A stretch of DNA of 64,000 nucleotides from Halovibrio variabilis (GCF_007991175.1 NZ_BJXV01000009.1:1-64000), one strand, 5' to 3'; shown: positions 30,208-40,837, counted from the stretch's first letter. Notes: generated from the letters alone by a model not told the origin. A program made the numbers and translations.

Positions 30208-31607
30208 CACCCGTCATTGCTTTAGTCGGTCGCCCCAATGTGGGCAAATCGACGTTATTTAACCGCCTAACGCGCTCGCGTGATGCCCTGGTAGCCGATT
30301 TTCCCGGCCTCACCCGCGACCGCAAGTACGGCAACGGCATGCTGGGCGATAAAGTCTATACGGTGATTGATACCGGTGGCATTAGCGGTGACGAAGACGG
30401 CATCGACGCCGTCATGGCCGAGCAATCCCTCGCGGCCATTGATGAAGCCGATATTGTGCTGTTTATGGTCGATGGTCGCGCTGGCCTTATCGCCGCGGAT
30501 CAGGCAATTGCCAACCACCTGCGGGTTAACCAGAAAAAAACCTGGCTGGTGGTGAATAAAACCGACGGGCTCGAAGAGCACTCGGCGATGGGTGATTTCT
30601 GGTCGCTGGGGCTTGGCGAGCCCTGGCCGATTGCCGCCGCCCACGGGCGCAACGTGTCGACCCTAATCGACGTGGTACTCGAGCCGTTCCCCGAACGCGA
30701 CGCCAGCATTCCAGCAGACACCGGCAGCAAAGGCGTGCGTATCAGTGTGATTGGCCGCCCCAACGTGGGCAAATCGACATTGGTCAATCGTCTGCTGGGC
30801 GAAGAACGCGTGGTGGTCTTTGATGAAGCGGGCACCACCCGCGATGCCATCGAGATCCCTTTTGAACGTCGCGGCAAGCCCTACGTACTGATTGATACCG
30901 CGGGCATTCGGCGGCGCAAAAATATCCGTGAAGTCACCGAAAAGTTTTCGATCATCAAAACCCTGGATGCGATTAAAGAATCGCATGTGGTGATTATGGT
31001 ACTGGATGGCTCCAGCGGTTTGGTGGAGCAGGATTTGCACCTGCTCGACTATGTGCTAACCACCGGGCGGGCGCTGGTGCTGGCGGTGAACAAGTGGGAT
31101 GGGCTGGAGACCGAAGCCAAGGATAAGATGCGTGCTGAGGTGAAGCGCCGTCTGGGCTTTGCGGATTACGCCGAGCTGCACTTTATCTCTGCCCTGCACG
31201 GCACGGCGGTGGGCGATCTCTACCCTTCCATCGATCGCGCCTTCGATGCCGCCAACGCGCACTGGTCGACTAATCGCTTAACTACCCTGCTCCAGGACGC
31301 GGTCAGCCAAAACCCGCCGCCCATGGTTCACGGGCGCCGCATTAAACTTCGTATGGCGCACCAGGGTGGCAGCAACCCACCGATTATCGTCGTCCACGGC
31401 AATCAAACCGAGTCGTTGCCCGAAGCCTACCGCCGCTACCTGACCAACACCTTCCGCAAGGTGCTCAAGGTGCGCGGCACACCGATTCGCTTTGAGTTTC
31501 GCTCGGGCAGCAACCCTTTCGACAACATGGCGGGCGCCAGCGACAAAGAGAAGGCCAAAAAGCGCGAACTTACCCGCACCAAAGAGGCGCGCAAAAGCCG
31601 TCGTTAG
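30204..31607 (+). CDS. der: Ribosome biogenesis GTPase Der (EngA)
   Basis: An essential GTPase with two tandem G domains for 50S assembly. G1 motifs GRPNVGKST occur at ~8-16 and ~187-195. The G4 motifs are NKTD and NKWD, and the switch regions include [12 protein letters not shown] and [11 protein letters not shown]-terminal KH-like domain ([18 protein letters not shown]) and a basic tail follow. It ends the long plus-strand operon and is followed by a terminator. Confidence 0.97.
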   Translation: MTPVIALVGRPNVGKSTLFNRLTRSRDALVADFPGLTRDRKYGNGMLGDKVYTVIDTGGISGDEDGIDAVMAEQSLAAIDEADIVLFMVDGRAGLIAADQAIANHLRVNQKKTWLVVNKTDGLEEHSAMGDFWSLGLGEPWPIAAAHGRNVSTLIDVVLEPFPERDASIPADTGSKGVRISVIGRPNVGKSTLVNRLLGEERVVVFDEAGTTRDAIEIPFERRGKPYVLIDTAGIRRRKNIREVTEKFSIIKTLDAIKESHVVIMVLDGSSGLVEQDLHLLDYVLTTGRALVLAVNKWDGLETEAKDKMRAEVKRRLGFADYAELHFISALHGTAVGDLYPSIDRAFDAANAHWSTNRLTTLLQDAVSQNPPPMVHGRRIKLRMAHQGGSNPPIIVVHGNQTESLPEAYRRYLTNTFRKVLKVRGTPIRFEFRSGSNPFDNMAGASDKEKAKKRELTRTKEARKSRR

Positions 31608-31633
31608 CCGCTCCAGCTTTGTGAATCATCTTG

Positions 31634-31664
31634 CGCCCGCAGGCTTCGCCTAGCGGGCGTTTTT
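31634..31664 (+). terminator. Rho-independent terminator after der
   Basis: CGCCCGC (31634-31640) pairs with GCGGGCG (31653-31659) and is followed by TTTTT. Confidence 0.85.
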
Positions 31665-31965
31665 GTGCGTTTCATCAAGTTGCCAAAGCTATCTCAATTT
31701 CGCTTGACAGAACACGGTTTCGGCACTCAAATGGCGGCGGCGCTACCCACAGCCTCCATGCTGGAGCTTGCCAGCCAGCTGGCGGCTCAAGGCGAGGCCG
31801 GCGGGGAGTCAACTGGCCATTACGCCAGCACCCAACGTTGAGGGCTGCTTAGTTCAATGTCCATACTCATCCTCTTGGTGGGTTATCATAGTCAGGATTG
31901 ATTTACTGTTATCAGCGGTTATCTTGTGAGCAAGAAACCCATTCGCCTATAAGGAAAACCGTCTC
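31665..31965 (+). other. der to M48 gap, no convincing gene
   Basis: About 300 bases with a candidate promoter near its end. One plus-strand frame is open from the terminator and contains an ATG at 31731, giving MAAALPTASMLELASQLAAQ and some 16 further residues to a stop near 31841. It looks protein-like (amphipathic, Ala-rich) but has no ribosome-binding site and I do not recognise it. It could be a remnant or chance. Confidence 0.35.
31898..31925 (+). promoter_or_regulatory. Candidate promoter of the M48 peptidase gene
   Basis: TTGATT (31898-31903), 16 bases, TATCTT (31920-31925). It is followed by AAGGA shortly before the ATG at 31966. Confidence 0.45.
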
Positions 31966-32772
31966 ATGCGCTGGCTTCGCCCTCTCGCTATTACCGCACT
32001 ATGTGCGTCTATTGCCGCTTGCTCTACCTCGCCTACCGGGCGTTCACAACTACTGCTGCTGTCTGATGCCGAGCTCAATGCGATGGGCCGTCAGGCGTTT
32101 TCTCAGTACCAGCAGGAGCTGCCCACCGCAGGCCAGGCCAGCCACCGCTATGTGCAGTGTATTGCCGACGCCATTGTGGCGGAGCTTCCCGCTGAGCAGC
32201 GGCAGTTAGACTGGCAAATTCGTGTGTTTGAGTCCGAGCAGCCCAACGCCTTTGCGCTTCCCGGCGGCTATATGGGCGTGAATACCGGCATGCTGGATAT
32301 CGCCACTAATCAAGACCAGCTGGCGTCTGTCGTCGGTCACGAAATTGGTCACGTGCTGGCCAACCACGCCAATGAACGCGCATCTACCGAGAGCGCTACC
32401 TCGTTGGGTCTATCGGTTATTTCCAGCACTTCCGGCATGCAGTCTGCCGGTGGCCAGCAACTGATGGGCGTGCTGGGCATGGGCGCGCAATACGGCATCG
32501 TACTGCCGTTCTCCCGTGCCCATGAAAGCGAGGCCGACGTTATTGGCTTGGACCTTATGGCGCAAGCGGGCTTCGACCCACGCGAGAGCGTTACCCTTTG
32601 GGAAAACATGCAGGCAGCGACAGGTGGCGGCGGCGCGCCCCCTGCGTGGATGTCGACTCACCCCGGCCAAGGCCAGCGCATTGAAGGCCTTCAAGGCAAT
32701 ATGGATCAAGCCCTGGCCCGCTACGAGCAAGCCCGTAGCAGTGGTCGGATGCCCAACTGCCCGCGGCCCTAA
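31966..32772 (+). CDS. M48-family metalloprotease lipoprotein (LoiP/YcaL-like)
   Basis: A 268-residue zinc protease, probably facing the periplasm from the outer membrane. The signal peptide ends in a lipobox-like SIAAC (Cys19). The zinc site is HEIGH (125-129) with the third ligand in HESEADVIGLD. Family blocks NAFALPGGYMGVNTG and STHPGQGQRIE are present. Homologues LoiP, YcaL and BepA take part in outer-membrane protein quality control, so a functional link to the nearby bamB is plausible but not proven. Confidence 0.9.
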   Translation: MRWLRPLAITALCASIAACSTSPTGRSQLLLLSDAELNAMGRQAFSQYQQELPTAGQASHRYVQCIADAIVAELPAEQRQLDWQIRVFESEQPNAFALPGGYMGVNTGMLDIATNQDQLASVVGHEIGHVLANHANERASTESATSLGLSVISSTSGMQSAGGQQLMGVLGMGAQYGIVLPFSRAHESEADVIGLDLMAQAGFDPRESVTLWENMQAATGGGGAPPAWMSTHPGQGQRIEGLQGNMDQALARYEQARSSGRMPNCPRP

Positions 32773-32814
32773 CGGTCGCTTTCAGCTTTAAATGATTCGG
32801 CTCTTGAGGTTTAA

Positions 32815-33078
32815 ATGATTAGATTGGGATTACTGCTGCTGGTACTGCCGCTGTTCGTGCTGATGGGCGTGTATTTCTGGGAGCTAAACGACGTGCGCGC
32901 GTGCCAGCTGGACGGCGGTCACTGGGACTATATCGACAGTGTCTGTCGGGATAATCCGCAACCCTTCGTCTCCTGGCTGGAGCGTTCACCGCTGTTAGTC
33001 AATGGCGGCATGCTGCTCTCGGTGGTGGGGCTGGTGATGTGCATGGTGGGGTTGTACGTAAAGCGAGCCAAAGCCTGA
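32815..33078 (+). CDS. Small two-TM membrane protein of unknown function
   Basis: An 87-residue protein I do not recognise. TM1 covers ~4-22, and a short loop contains two cysteines (CQLDGGHWDYIDSVC) that could form a periplasmic disulfide. TM2 covers ~63-82 and the protein ends in a positively charged tail. It starts 42 bases after the M48 gene and may be co-transcribed. Codon use resembles the neighbours, which supports it being a real gene. Confidence 0.65.
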   Translation: MIRLGLLLLVLPLFVLMGVYFWELNDVRACQLDGGHWDYIDSVCRDNPQPFVSWLERSPLLVNGGMLLSVVGLVMCMVGLYVKRAKA

Positions 33079-33108
33079 ACTCTAACAGCCTCAACCATGC
33101 AGCTTTGG

Positions 33109-33183
33109 GTGGCAAGCTTCAGCTCGCGCCCTTTAGTCTCCCGGCCTGATACTGGCAGTAGTGGGAGGTAGCTTCAGCTCGCG
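33109..33183. repeat. REP-like palindromic element, two imperfect copies
   Basis: Two copies of a GC-rich extragenic sequence built on AGCTTCAGCTCGCG lie in the gap between the convergent 87-aa and aroE genes (33109-33128 with a deviating left part, and 33161-33183 preceded by GTGGGAGG). The inverted form occurs again at 51860-51882. The GTGGGAG...GCTCGCG layout resembles REP elements of pseudomonads. Confidence 0.65.
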
Positions 33184-33217
33184 ACCTTTCAGACTTTAGC
33201 TACTTACCATCAAACAG

Positions 33218-34039
33218 TTACAAATAGTTAAGCGACTGGCGCAGCATTTCGCGCACGGGCGCCGTTTCGGGGCGGACATTACGCCACAAAAAAAACGATT
33301 CGGCGGCCTGTTCGACCAGCATGCCCAGGCCGTCGAGTAGCTTTGCCCCGCGCGGCCCGGCCCAGTGTAAAAACACCGTCGGCTCGGCCCCGTACATCAT
33401 GTCGTAGGCCCAGGCATGTGGAGCAAAAAGCCCATCGGGCAGCGGCGGCAAATCGCCTGAGAGGCTGGCGCTGGTGCCGTTAATGACGATATCGAATTGA
33501 CCACTCAGCGTATCAAAACCGCCACCGCTGATAGCGCCTAAGTCGGCAAAATCGTGGGCCAGCTGCTCGGCTTTGGCGGCGGTGCGGTTCACCACGACGA
33601 CCTCACTGGGCTGTTCGGCAAGCAGTGGCTCCAGAATGCCGCGCACGGCGCCACCCGCGCCCACTACCAATATGCGTTTTCCAGCGACCCCCACGCGGTG
33701 ATAGGCCAAATCGCGCACTAGGCCAATGCCATCAGTGGTATCGCCATAGGTGCGGCCGTTGCCCCCCACGATTAGCGTATTCACCGCTTCTGCCCGACGG
33801 GCACGATGGCTCAAGGTATCGCACAGCGCGAAGGCATCGCTTTTAAAGGGCACGGTCACGTTAGCCCCGCGGCCACCCGCGTCGACAAACGCTCGCCAGG
33901 CACCGGCAAAGCCATCCAGCGGTGCCTCTTCGGCGGTGTACTCAAGCGCTTGCTGGGTTTGATGAGCGAACTCCGCGTGGATTTGCGGTGACTTGGAGTG
34001 CTTGATCGGGTTGCCAAACACGCAGTAGCGATCGGTCAT
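33218..34039 (-). CDS. aroE: Shikimate dehydrogenase AroE
   Basis: It reduces 3-dehydroshikimate to shikimate with NADPH in aromatic amino acid synthesis. The start is [18 protein letters not shown]. Substrate-binding NVTVPFK and the catalytic Asp region [11 protein letters not shown] are present, as are the NADP-binding [13 protein letters not shown] and VVNRTAAKA. Its 273 residues match E. coli. It is the last gene of the operon with hemF, tsaC and dprA. Confidence 0.96.
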   Translation of the reverse strand: MTDRYCVFGNPIKHSKSPQIHAEFAHQTQQALEYTAEEAPLDGFAGAWRAFVDAGGRGANVTVPFKSDAFALCDTLSHRARRAEAVNTLIVGGNGRTYGDTTDGIGLVRDLAYHRVGVAGKRILVVGAGGAVRGILEPLLAEQPSEVVVVNRTAAKAEQLAHDFADLGAISGGGFDTLSGQFDIVINGTSASLSGDLPPLPDGLFAPHAWAYDMMYGAEPTVFLHWAGPRGAKLLDGLGMLVEQAAESFFLWRNVRPETAPVREMLRQSLNYL

Positions 34040-34051
34040 GATGGCGCTCCG

Positions 34052-35077
<1,026 letters not shown>

Positions 35078-35093
35078 TCAATTGGCGTACGGC

Positions 35094-35651
35094 TTAAGAG
35101 CGCATGACTTTGCCAGTGGCTAAATCCCTAATCGTGCTGGGATTGGCATTGCCCCCCAGCGCACCTTCCACCACCTGGGCAACGTCATCGCCAAAGATGG
35201 CGGTAACCTCTGTAGCGCTCATCGCCGGTGGCTCGCCGGTACGATTGGCCGAGGTGGATACCAAAGGGCCGCCAAACGCCTCGCAGAGGGCTTTCATCAC
35301 CGGGTGGTCGGTCACTCGCAGCGCCACGCATTCGTGGGCGCCGCGCACCAGACCATGGCTGCGACCATTATCGGGCACTAGCCACGTATTGGGTCCTGGC
35401 CAGCTCGCCGCTAAAGGGGCATGCAGCGCCAACGGCAGCTGCGCTAGCCAGGGCTGAAACTGCTGAATACTCGCGGCAACGAGGATGACGCCTTTGGCAG
35501 GGTCGCGCTGTTTCATGCGCATCAGGTGCGCCAACGCCTTATCGTTGTCGGGGTCGCAGCTAAGCCCCCACACTGCTTCGGTGGGGCAGGCAATCACCTC
35601 GCCAGCGCGCAAAGCGCTAAGCGCGGGAGCTAGATCGGCAGCCGAACTCAT
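35094..35651 (-). CDS. tsaC: Threonylcarbamoyl-AMP synthase TsaC (RimN/YrdC)
   Basis: It makes threonylcarbamoyl-AMP from threonine, bicarbonate and ATP for the t6A modification of tRNA. The protein has 185 residues with the YrdC fold. The motifs are CPTEAVWGLSCDP, MKQRDPAKGVILVA, WPGPNTWLVP, CVALRVTDHP and PLVSTSANRTGEPP. As usual, it sits between dprA and hemF-aroE. Confidence 0.95.
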   Translation of the reverse strand: MSSAADLAPALSALRAGEVIACPTEAVWGLSCDPDNDKALAHLMRMKQRDPAKGVILVAASIQQFQPWLAQLPLALHAPLAASWPGPNTWLVPDNGRSHGLVRGAHECVALRVTDHPVMKALCEAFGGPLVSTSANRTGEPPAMSATEVTAIFGDDVAQVVEGALGGNANPSTIRDLATGKVMRS

Positions 35652-35703
35652 GGTCTCTCCTTACCGTCAGGGCTGATGCTCCGTGTTTAATAATTTTATC
35701 TTA

Positions 35704-36846
35704 TCATGGCCGCGGCAGCCGCACCCAGCCTCCCGCCTGTTGGCTAACCCAGCCATCAAGCTCGAGCATTAATAGGCGCTGCTGGCAGTCACTCACCGAA
35801 ACGCCGGTGGAATGCACCAGCAGGTCAAGGGGCGTGGGCGTGGCCGATAGCGAGGTTAATAATGTATCAGGCAATGGTTCGGTCGCGTTCTTTGGGGCGA
35901 TAAACGCTGAGGGCACGTCGTCTGCAGTAACGCTACCCTGTGCAGCGTCCAAAGGTGACATAAACTCACCGGCCCAGTGGCCAAGGTCGGCAATGATATC
36001 GTCAACGCTGCAGGCCAAGTGGGCGGCCCCTTGGCGCAGCAACGACAAACAGCCGTAGGCCTGCACGTTATGTAGCGAACCGGGCAGCACAAACAGCTCG
36101 CGATTTTGCTCCAAGGTAAGCCGTGCGCTAACCAGCGAACCGCTCTTTTCAGTGGCTTCGACCACCAAGGTGCCGAGCGAAAGACCGGTAATGATGCGAT
36201 TGCGGCGCGGGAAAAATGCCGGGCGTGCCCGTGTTCCCGGCGGGTGCTCCGACAGCAGCAGTCCTCCGGGTAGGCGACTGAGCTGCTCATGAAGATCCCG
36301 GTGCGAGGCGGGATAGATCACATCCACGCCGCAGCCAAGCACGCCAATGCTGTTGCCTGCGGCGTTTAACGCTGCCCGCTGGGCAACGCCATCAACCCCT
36401 AACGCCATGCCACTGACCACGCACCAGCCGCGCTGGACTAGATCGCGGGCAAAGGTTTGCGCGTTGTGGGTACCTTCGCCGGTGGGACGGCGCGTGCCGA
36501 CCATGGCAAGCTTGGGCCCTTGTAGTGCGCCAAGGTCACCCTGCGCCCAAAGCACGACGGGCGGGTCGGGAATTTCATTCAACAGTGCCGGCCAGGCAGG
36601 ATGGTCGCGATGCAGTACGTGGCGGTTAGGGCCGTTTTGCTGCCACGCCAGGGTCTCGTCAATCACCTTTTGCAGCGGGCTGCGCGTGGGGTGCTCAAGC
36701 CACAGGCGCAGCTCGCTGGCGGCCCGGCTCGGTAGCGCCGCCAGCCAGCCGTCCGGCCACTGCGGCTGACGGGCTAATAATTGCGCAATACGCAGCGCAC
36801 CCATACCGGGTAATGCATTAACCACCAGCCACGCCTGGGCGTCCAT
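35704..36846 (-). CDS. dprA: DNA-processing protein DprA (Smf)
   Basis: A single-strand DNA-binding RecA loader used in natural transformation. The SAM-like N-terminal domain precedes the Rossmann core, with VGTRRPTGEGT, VVSGMALGVDGVAQRAAL, GVLGCGVDVIYPASH and FPRRNRIITGLS. A C-terminal winged-helix-like domain closes the 380 residues. It is conserved in bacteria not known to be competent, so competence cannot be concluded. Confidence 0.94.
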   Translation of the reverse strand: MDAQAWLVVNALPGMGALRIAQLLARQPQWPDGWLAALPSRAASELRLWLEHPTRSPLQKVIDETLAWQQNGPNRHVLHRDHPAWPALLNEIPDPPVVLWAQGDLGALQGPKLAMVGTRRPTGEGTHNAQTFARDLVQRGWCVVSGMALGVDGVAQRAALNAAGNSIGVLGCGVDVIYPASHRDLHEQLSRLPGGLLLSEHPPGTRARPAFFPRRNRIITGLSLGTLVVEATEKSGSLVSARLTLEQNRELFVLPGSLHNVQAYGCLSLLRQGAAHLACSVDDIIADLGHWAGEFMSPLDAAQGSVTADDVPSAFIAPKNATEPLPDTLLTSLSATPTPLDLLVHSTGVSVSDCQQRLLMLELDGWVSQQAGGWVRLPRP

Positions 36847-36881
36847 ACCAGCTCCTTATCAATACGTTTTTTTACCGCCCG

Positions 36882-37727
36882 CTAATTACCCGATGACGCT
36901 ACTTGATCGCCCTTTTCCAGCACACGGGATGCCTGCATCACTAAGGCGTAGCTGACGTGATCATAGGGTTTAAATACCATCACCCTGCCCGCCTCGGTGC
37001 TGGGCAGCCGAATCAGCTCCTCGGTGCGTGGATCGTTAACCAACTCACCCTGCTGATTGACGCGCAGCATATGCCCTGCTTGCAAGCCATCCAGGGTGCC
37101 CACGTCTAGCGTTACCACCTGCAGGCGACCAATAAAGCGCACCCCGCCGGGAACGGCAATGATATGCCCATCGACGGCATTGAGCGGCGCGCGGGGCGTC
37201 AACTCAGTGCTCAGCTCACGCGCCTCCAGCGGCAGAATAATATCGTTAACACGCACTTCCTGATGCGCACTCAGCACCTCAATCCGGGCAATCTCCCCCT
37301 CACTGCTGATCTGGCGGGCGACGCCCACGTTGATCAACTCGGTGCCAAGTGGTGTGCCATCCAACGCTTGATAATCCTCGGCGGGGCGATAGATACCCAC
37401 CCGGCCTTGCCGCGGCACCTCGCCGCGCACGTAGAGCGTATCTCCCGCGCCGCTAATCAGGCGCCGATTATCACCGCCCACCACGTAGGCCAAGGCCTGC
37501 AACGCTTCAGCATCATTCACCACGCGGTGTTGGCGCAAAAACGCTTTTACACTGTCCATGGGGATCGCTTTGATCGCTTCGCGGTGTGGCAGCGTGCGTA
37601 CCTGTGGCGATAGCTTGACCACGCTCCGGTCGCCTTCGAATGCCGCCGCGCCAGGGCTCAGCAGCATGGCTGTGGTCAACAGCAGTGCGCCACGTAAACT
37701 GCGATAGGCGTGTTGTTTTGCCGCCAT
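36882..37727 (-). CDS. Secreted protein of the LysM-containing family, LysM domain absent
   Basis: A protein of 281 residues from the start at 37727, which has GGAGA six bases upstream; the frame extends to 37853 without family similarity. A Sec signal peptide (LRGALLLTTAMLLSPGAAAFEG) is followed directly by VVKLSPQVRTLPHREAIKAIP and the beta-rich domains. This is the part that, in the Pseudomonas-type protein encoded between dprA and def, follows an N-terminal LysM domain. No LysM sequence (DTLW-type) is present, so the peptidoglycan-binding module seems to have been lost. Role in family is unknown; a periplasmic or cell-wall function is likely. It is the first gene of lysM-like-dprA-tsaC-hemF-aroE. 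Confidence 0.8.
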   Translation of the reverse strand: MAAKQHAYRSLRGALLLTTAMLLSPGAAAFEGDRSVVKLSPQVRTLPHREAIKAIPMDSVKAFLRQHRVVNDAEALQALAYVVGGDNRRLISGAGDTLYVRGEVPRQGRVGIYRPAEDYQALDGTPLGTELINVGVARQISSEGEIARIEVLSAHQEVRVNDIILPLEARELSTELTPRAPLNAVDGHIIAVPGGVRFIGRLQVVTLDVGTLDGLQAGHMLRVNQQGELVNDPRTEELIRLPSTEAGRVMVFKPYDHVSYALVMQASRVLEKGDQVASSGN

Positions 37728-37867
37728 ACGGCTCTCCCCACTTACGATGAATAAGCCCGCCCAATCAGCGCGCGTATTTTGTTGATGAAGCGCTGTGCGG
37801 ATCGGTCTCCGCATGCCCAGAAACGTTGACAGCATGATATAGTGACCCATCATAAAGTACTTGGGTC

Positions 37868-37885
37868 TAGCGATCTTTATCGCTA
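37868..37885. promoter_or_regulatory. Inverted repeat in the lysM-like/def divergent region
   Basis: TAGCGAT (37868-37874) and ATCGCTA (37879-37885) are perfect inverted repeats around CTTT. They sit midway between two divergent operons, so this could be an operator or a small hairpin. Confidence 0.35.
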
Positions 37886-37932
37886 CCTAGTTTGACTTAA
37901 TTTAGACTCAGCATAACGGTGATTGTAACGCC

Positions 37933-38445
37933 ATGGCCAAACTTCCTATTCTTGAATTCCCCGATGAGCGCCTGCGCACTAAGGCGGCTGCGGTGGAGAG
38001 CGTTGACGATGAGGTACGCCAGCTCGTCGACGATATGCTGGAGACCATGTATGACGCCCGCGGTATCGGTCTAGCCGCGACTCAGATCGATGTCCACCGC
38101 CGTATTGTCGTCATGGACGTCAGCGACGATAATTCGCAGCCGTTAGTGCTTATCAACCCGCGCTATACCCCGCTTGGCGACGCAAAAGAGCCACTGTCAG
38201 AAGGCTGCCTGTCGATCCCCGAATATTACGCCGACGTGCCGCGCTATCTTAGCGTGCAGCTCAACGCGCTGGATCGCAATGGCGAGGCTTACGAGCTAGA
38301 AGCGGAAGGCCTGCTGGCGCACTGTATTCAACACGAGTACGACCACCTGGAAGGCGTGCTGTTTGTTGACTACTTGTCGCCGCTTAAGCGCGACCGTATC
38401 CGCAAGAAAATGCAAAAGCGCCATAAGCAGGGCCAGGACGCCTAA
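37933..38445 (+). CDS. def: Peptide deformylase Def
   Basis: A metal hydrolase that removes formyl from nascent proteins. All three motifs are present: [15 protein letters not shown] (Cys ligand) and [15 protein letters not shown] (two His ligands and catalytic Glu). Its 170 residues are typical. It begins def-fmt-rsmB. Confidence 0.97.
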   Translation: MAKLPILEFPDERLRTKAAAVESVDDEVRQLVDDMLETMYDARGIGLAATQIDVHRRIVVMDVSDDNSQPLVLINPRYTPLGDAKEPLSEGCLSIPEYYADVPRYLSVQLNALDRNGEAYELEAEGLLAHCIQHEYDHLEGVLFVDYLSPLKRDRIRKKMQKRHKQGQDA

Positions 38446-38492
38446 TCGTCATTCCATACACGCTTTCCATGCACGCTAGGTAACCTTCCCAT

Positions 38493-39509
38493 ATGTCACG
38501 ATTGCGCGTTGTTTTTGCTGGCACGCCTGAATTCGCCGCTTCAAGCCTGGCCGCCCTGCTGGAAAGCCAGCACGAGGTGGTCGCGGTGTATACCCAACCC
38601 GACCGGCCTGCCGGGCGCGGACGCAAGCTAACCCCCAGCCCGGTCAAGCAGCTAGCCTTGACGCACGATCTGCCGGTCTATCAGCCCCAGACGCTAAAAG
38701 CCCCCGCGGCGCAAGCCGAACTGGCCGCGCTCAATGCCGACATTTTGGTCGTCGTTGCCTATGGCCTGCTGCTGCCCCAGGCCGTGTTGGATATACCGCG
38801 ACTTGGCTGCATTAACGTTCACGCCTCGCTGCTGCCCCGGTGGCGCGGCGCGGCCCCCATTCAGCGGGCGATTGAAGCAGGCGATAGCGTTTCGGGGGTG
38901 ACCATTATGCAGATGGACGCAGGGCTGGATACCGGCGCCATGCTGACTGACGTGCGCACGCCGATTACCCCGCGCACCACCGGCGGCGATTTGCACGACC
39001 GCCTCGCCATTCAAGGCGCCAATGCGCTGGTGAGCGTACTCGACGACCTAGCGGCGGGGCCCGTTGAGGCCAAGCCTCAGCCCGAGCAAGGCGTGACCTA
39101 TGCCGCCAAGCTCAGCAAAGCGGAAGCCGAGCTCGATTTTGCCCAGCCAGCGCCTCGGCTAGCCAGCAAGATTCGCGCCTTTAACCCCTGGCCGGTCGCC
39201 TGGTGCGCACTGGGCGATGACCGCTTACGCCTGTTAATGGCCAGCGCCGAAGAAGGCGAGCACCCACCCAGCGCGCCCGGCACCCTGCTTGAACACGGCG
39301 ACGATCATCTACGCATTGCCTGCGGTACCGACGGTCGCGACGTGCTGTGTGTTACCAGCGCGCAACTGCCCGGCGGCAAAGCCATGGCCGTACGCGACTT
39401 ACTCAATGCCCACCACGCGCGCCTGGCCCCCGGCACTCGTCTTGGCGCTCATCTAGACACTCGTCTTGATAAACCAGCGGCTCAGGCCAGCGAAGGAGAA
39501 ACACCATGA
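38493..39509 (+). CDS. fmt: Methionyl-tRNA formyltransferase Fmt
   Basis: It formylates initiator Met-tRNA with 10-formyl-THF. The N-terminal Rossmann domain has VVFAGTPEFAASSLAAL, TQPDRPAGRG, and the active-site HASLLPRWRGAAPIQRAI. MQMDAGLDTGAML follows, then the OB-fold C-terminal domain with RAFNPWPVAWC. At 338 residues it is slightly longer than in E. coli. It overlaps rsmB by four bases. Confidence 0.97.
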   Translation: MSRLRVVFAGTPEFAASSLAALLESQHEVVAVYTQPDRPAGRGRKLTPSPVKQLALTHDLPVYQPQTLKAPAAQAELAALNADILVVVAYGLLLPQAVLDIPRLGCINVHASLLPRWRGAAPIQRAIEAGDSVSGVTIMQMDAGLDTGAMLTDVRTPITPRTTGGDLHDRLAIQGANALVSVLDDLAAGPVEAKPQPEQGVTYAAKLSKAEAELDFAQPAPRLASKIRAFNPWPVAWCALGDDRLRLLMASAEEGEHPPSAPGTLLEHGDDHLRIACGTDGRDVLCVTSAQLPGGKAMAVRDLLNAHHARLAPGTRLGAHLDTRLDKPAAQASEGETP

Positions 39510-40837
39510 GCCAGAAGCGCTCCCCTCAAAGCGGCGGCAGCGGCCAGGAAGTTCGAGCGGCTGCCGCCCGCGCGCTGGCCCCGGTACTGAGCGACCAAGG
39601 CTCGTTGGCAGGCTTGGATGAACACAGCGTGGTGGCTCGCGACCGCGGGTTGCTCAAAGAGCTGTGCTTCGGCACCTGCCGCCGCTTACCGCGCTTAGAA
39701 GCGTTAGCGGGCGTGCTGCTTAAGCAGCCGTTTAAAAAGCGCGACAGCGATGTGCAAGCGCTGCTGCTGCTGGGTATTTACCAACTGCTGTATATGCGTA
39801 TCCCTGCCCATGCCGCGGTAGGTGAAACGGCTGGCGCCGCGCGCTTACTGAACAAGGAGTGGGCCACTCGCGTACTCAATGGCTGCTTGCGCCGCCTCCA
39901 GCGCGAATCCGAGGCGCTTCAGGCCCAGGTAGACCAGGATGAGAACGTCGCCCTGGAGCACCCGCCCTGGTTGCTCAACGCGTTGCGTTACGCCTGGCCG
40001 GAACAGTGGCGCGATATTGTTGAAGCCAACAACCAGCCCGGCCCCATGACGTTGAGAGTCAACCAGCGCTATAACGACCGTGAGGCCTACTTAGCGCTGC
40101 TCACCAAACAGGGCCTGAACGGGCACTTATGCACTCACGCCCCGGACGGCATCACTCTGGAAACGCCCTGCGATGTCACCGCGCTGCCCGGCTTTGAAGA
40201 GGGCCACGTGAGCGTTCAGGACGAGGCCGCCCAGCTAACCGCGGCGCTGCTGGGTCCGGTGCTCGCGCCTCGCCCCGGCGCCCGCGTGCTCGACGCTTGC
40301 TGCGCCCCGGGGGGCAAAACCGCCCACCTGCTCGAGCAGTTTGAGATTGCGCTAACGGCGATTGACAGCGATAACCAACGCTTAGCGCGGGTGGACGACA
40401 CCCTCAACCGCCTCGGCGTAGAGGCGACCCTTCAGCACGCCGATGCCACCGAGCGCGACTGGTGGGACGGCACGCCGTTTGACGCTATTCTGCTTGACGC
40501 TCCTTGCTCAGGCACCGGGGTGATCCGACGTCATCCGGATATCAAAAAACTGCGCCGTAGGGACGATATCCGCACGCTGGTCAAGCTCCAGCGGCAGCTA
40601 CTGGATAATCTCTGGCCGATGCTGCGCGAGGGCGGCACACTGCTCTACGCCTCCTGCTCGGTACTGCCCGACGAGAACATTGAACAGCTTGAGGCGTTTC
40701 TCGCACGGACGCCGAATGCCCACGTGACCACGCCTACCGATCTCGCCTGGGGCATCCCCAGCGGCGCGGGTCGCCAGCTGTTTCCAGCCCTGAGCAGCCA
40801 CGACGGCTTTTTTTATGCCAGACTAGAGAAGCGTTAA
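39506..40837 (+). CDS. rsmB: 16S rRNA m5C967 methyltransferase RsmB
   Basis: A 443-residue enzyme. The N-terminal NusB-like RNA-binding domain (~15-145) is followed by the methyltransferase domain. SAM-binding is LDACCAPGGKTAHLLE, and the two catalytic cysteines are in LDAPCSGTGVIRRHPDIK and YASCSVLPDEN. It is encoded directly after fmt and upstream of trkA, as in E. coli. Confidence 0.96.
   Translation: MSQKRSPQSGGSGQEVRAAAARALAPVLSDQGSLAGLDEHSVVARDRGLLKELCFGTCRRLPRLEALAGVLLKQPFKKRDSDVQALLLLGIYQLLYMRIPAHAAVGETAGAARLLNKEWATRVLNGCLRRLQRESEALQAQVDQDENVALEHPPWLLNALRYAWPEQWRDIVEANNQPGPMTLRVNQRYNDREAYLALLTKQGLNGHLCTHAPDGITLETPCDVTALPGFEEGHVSVQDEAAQLTAALLGPVLAPRPGARVLDACCAPGGKTAHLLEQFEIALTAIDSDNQRLARVDDTLNRLGVEATLQHADATERDWWDGTPFDAILLDAPCSGTGVIRRHPDIKKLRRRDDIRTLVKLQRQLLDNLWPMLREGGTLLYASCSVLPDENIEQLEAFLARTPNAHVTTPTDLAWGIPSGAGRQLFPALSSHDGFFYARLEKR

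Noticed and set aside
31631-31852. 73-codon plus-strand frame after der
   Set aside because: It starts inside the der terminator hairpin and its sequence is not protein-like.
33109-33183. CRISPR-like repeat array
   Set aside because: There are only two imperfect copies here and two elsewhere, without regular spacers or cas genes. A REP-type element fits better.
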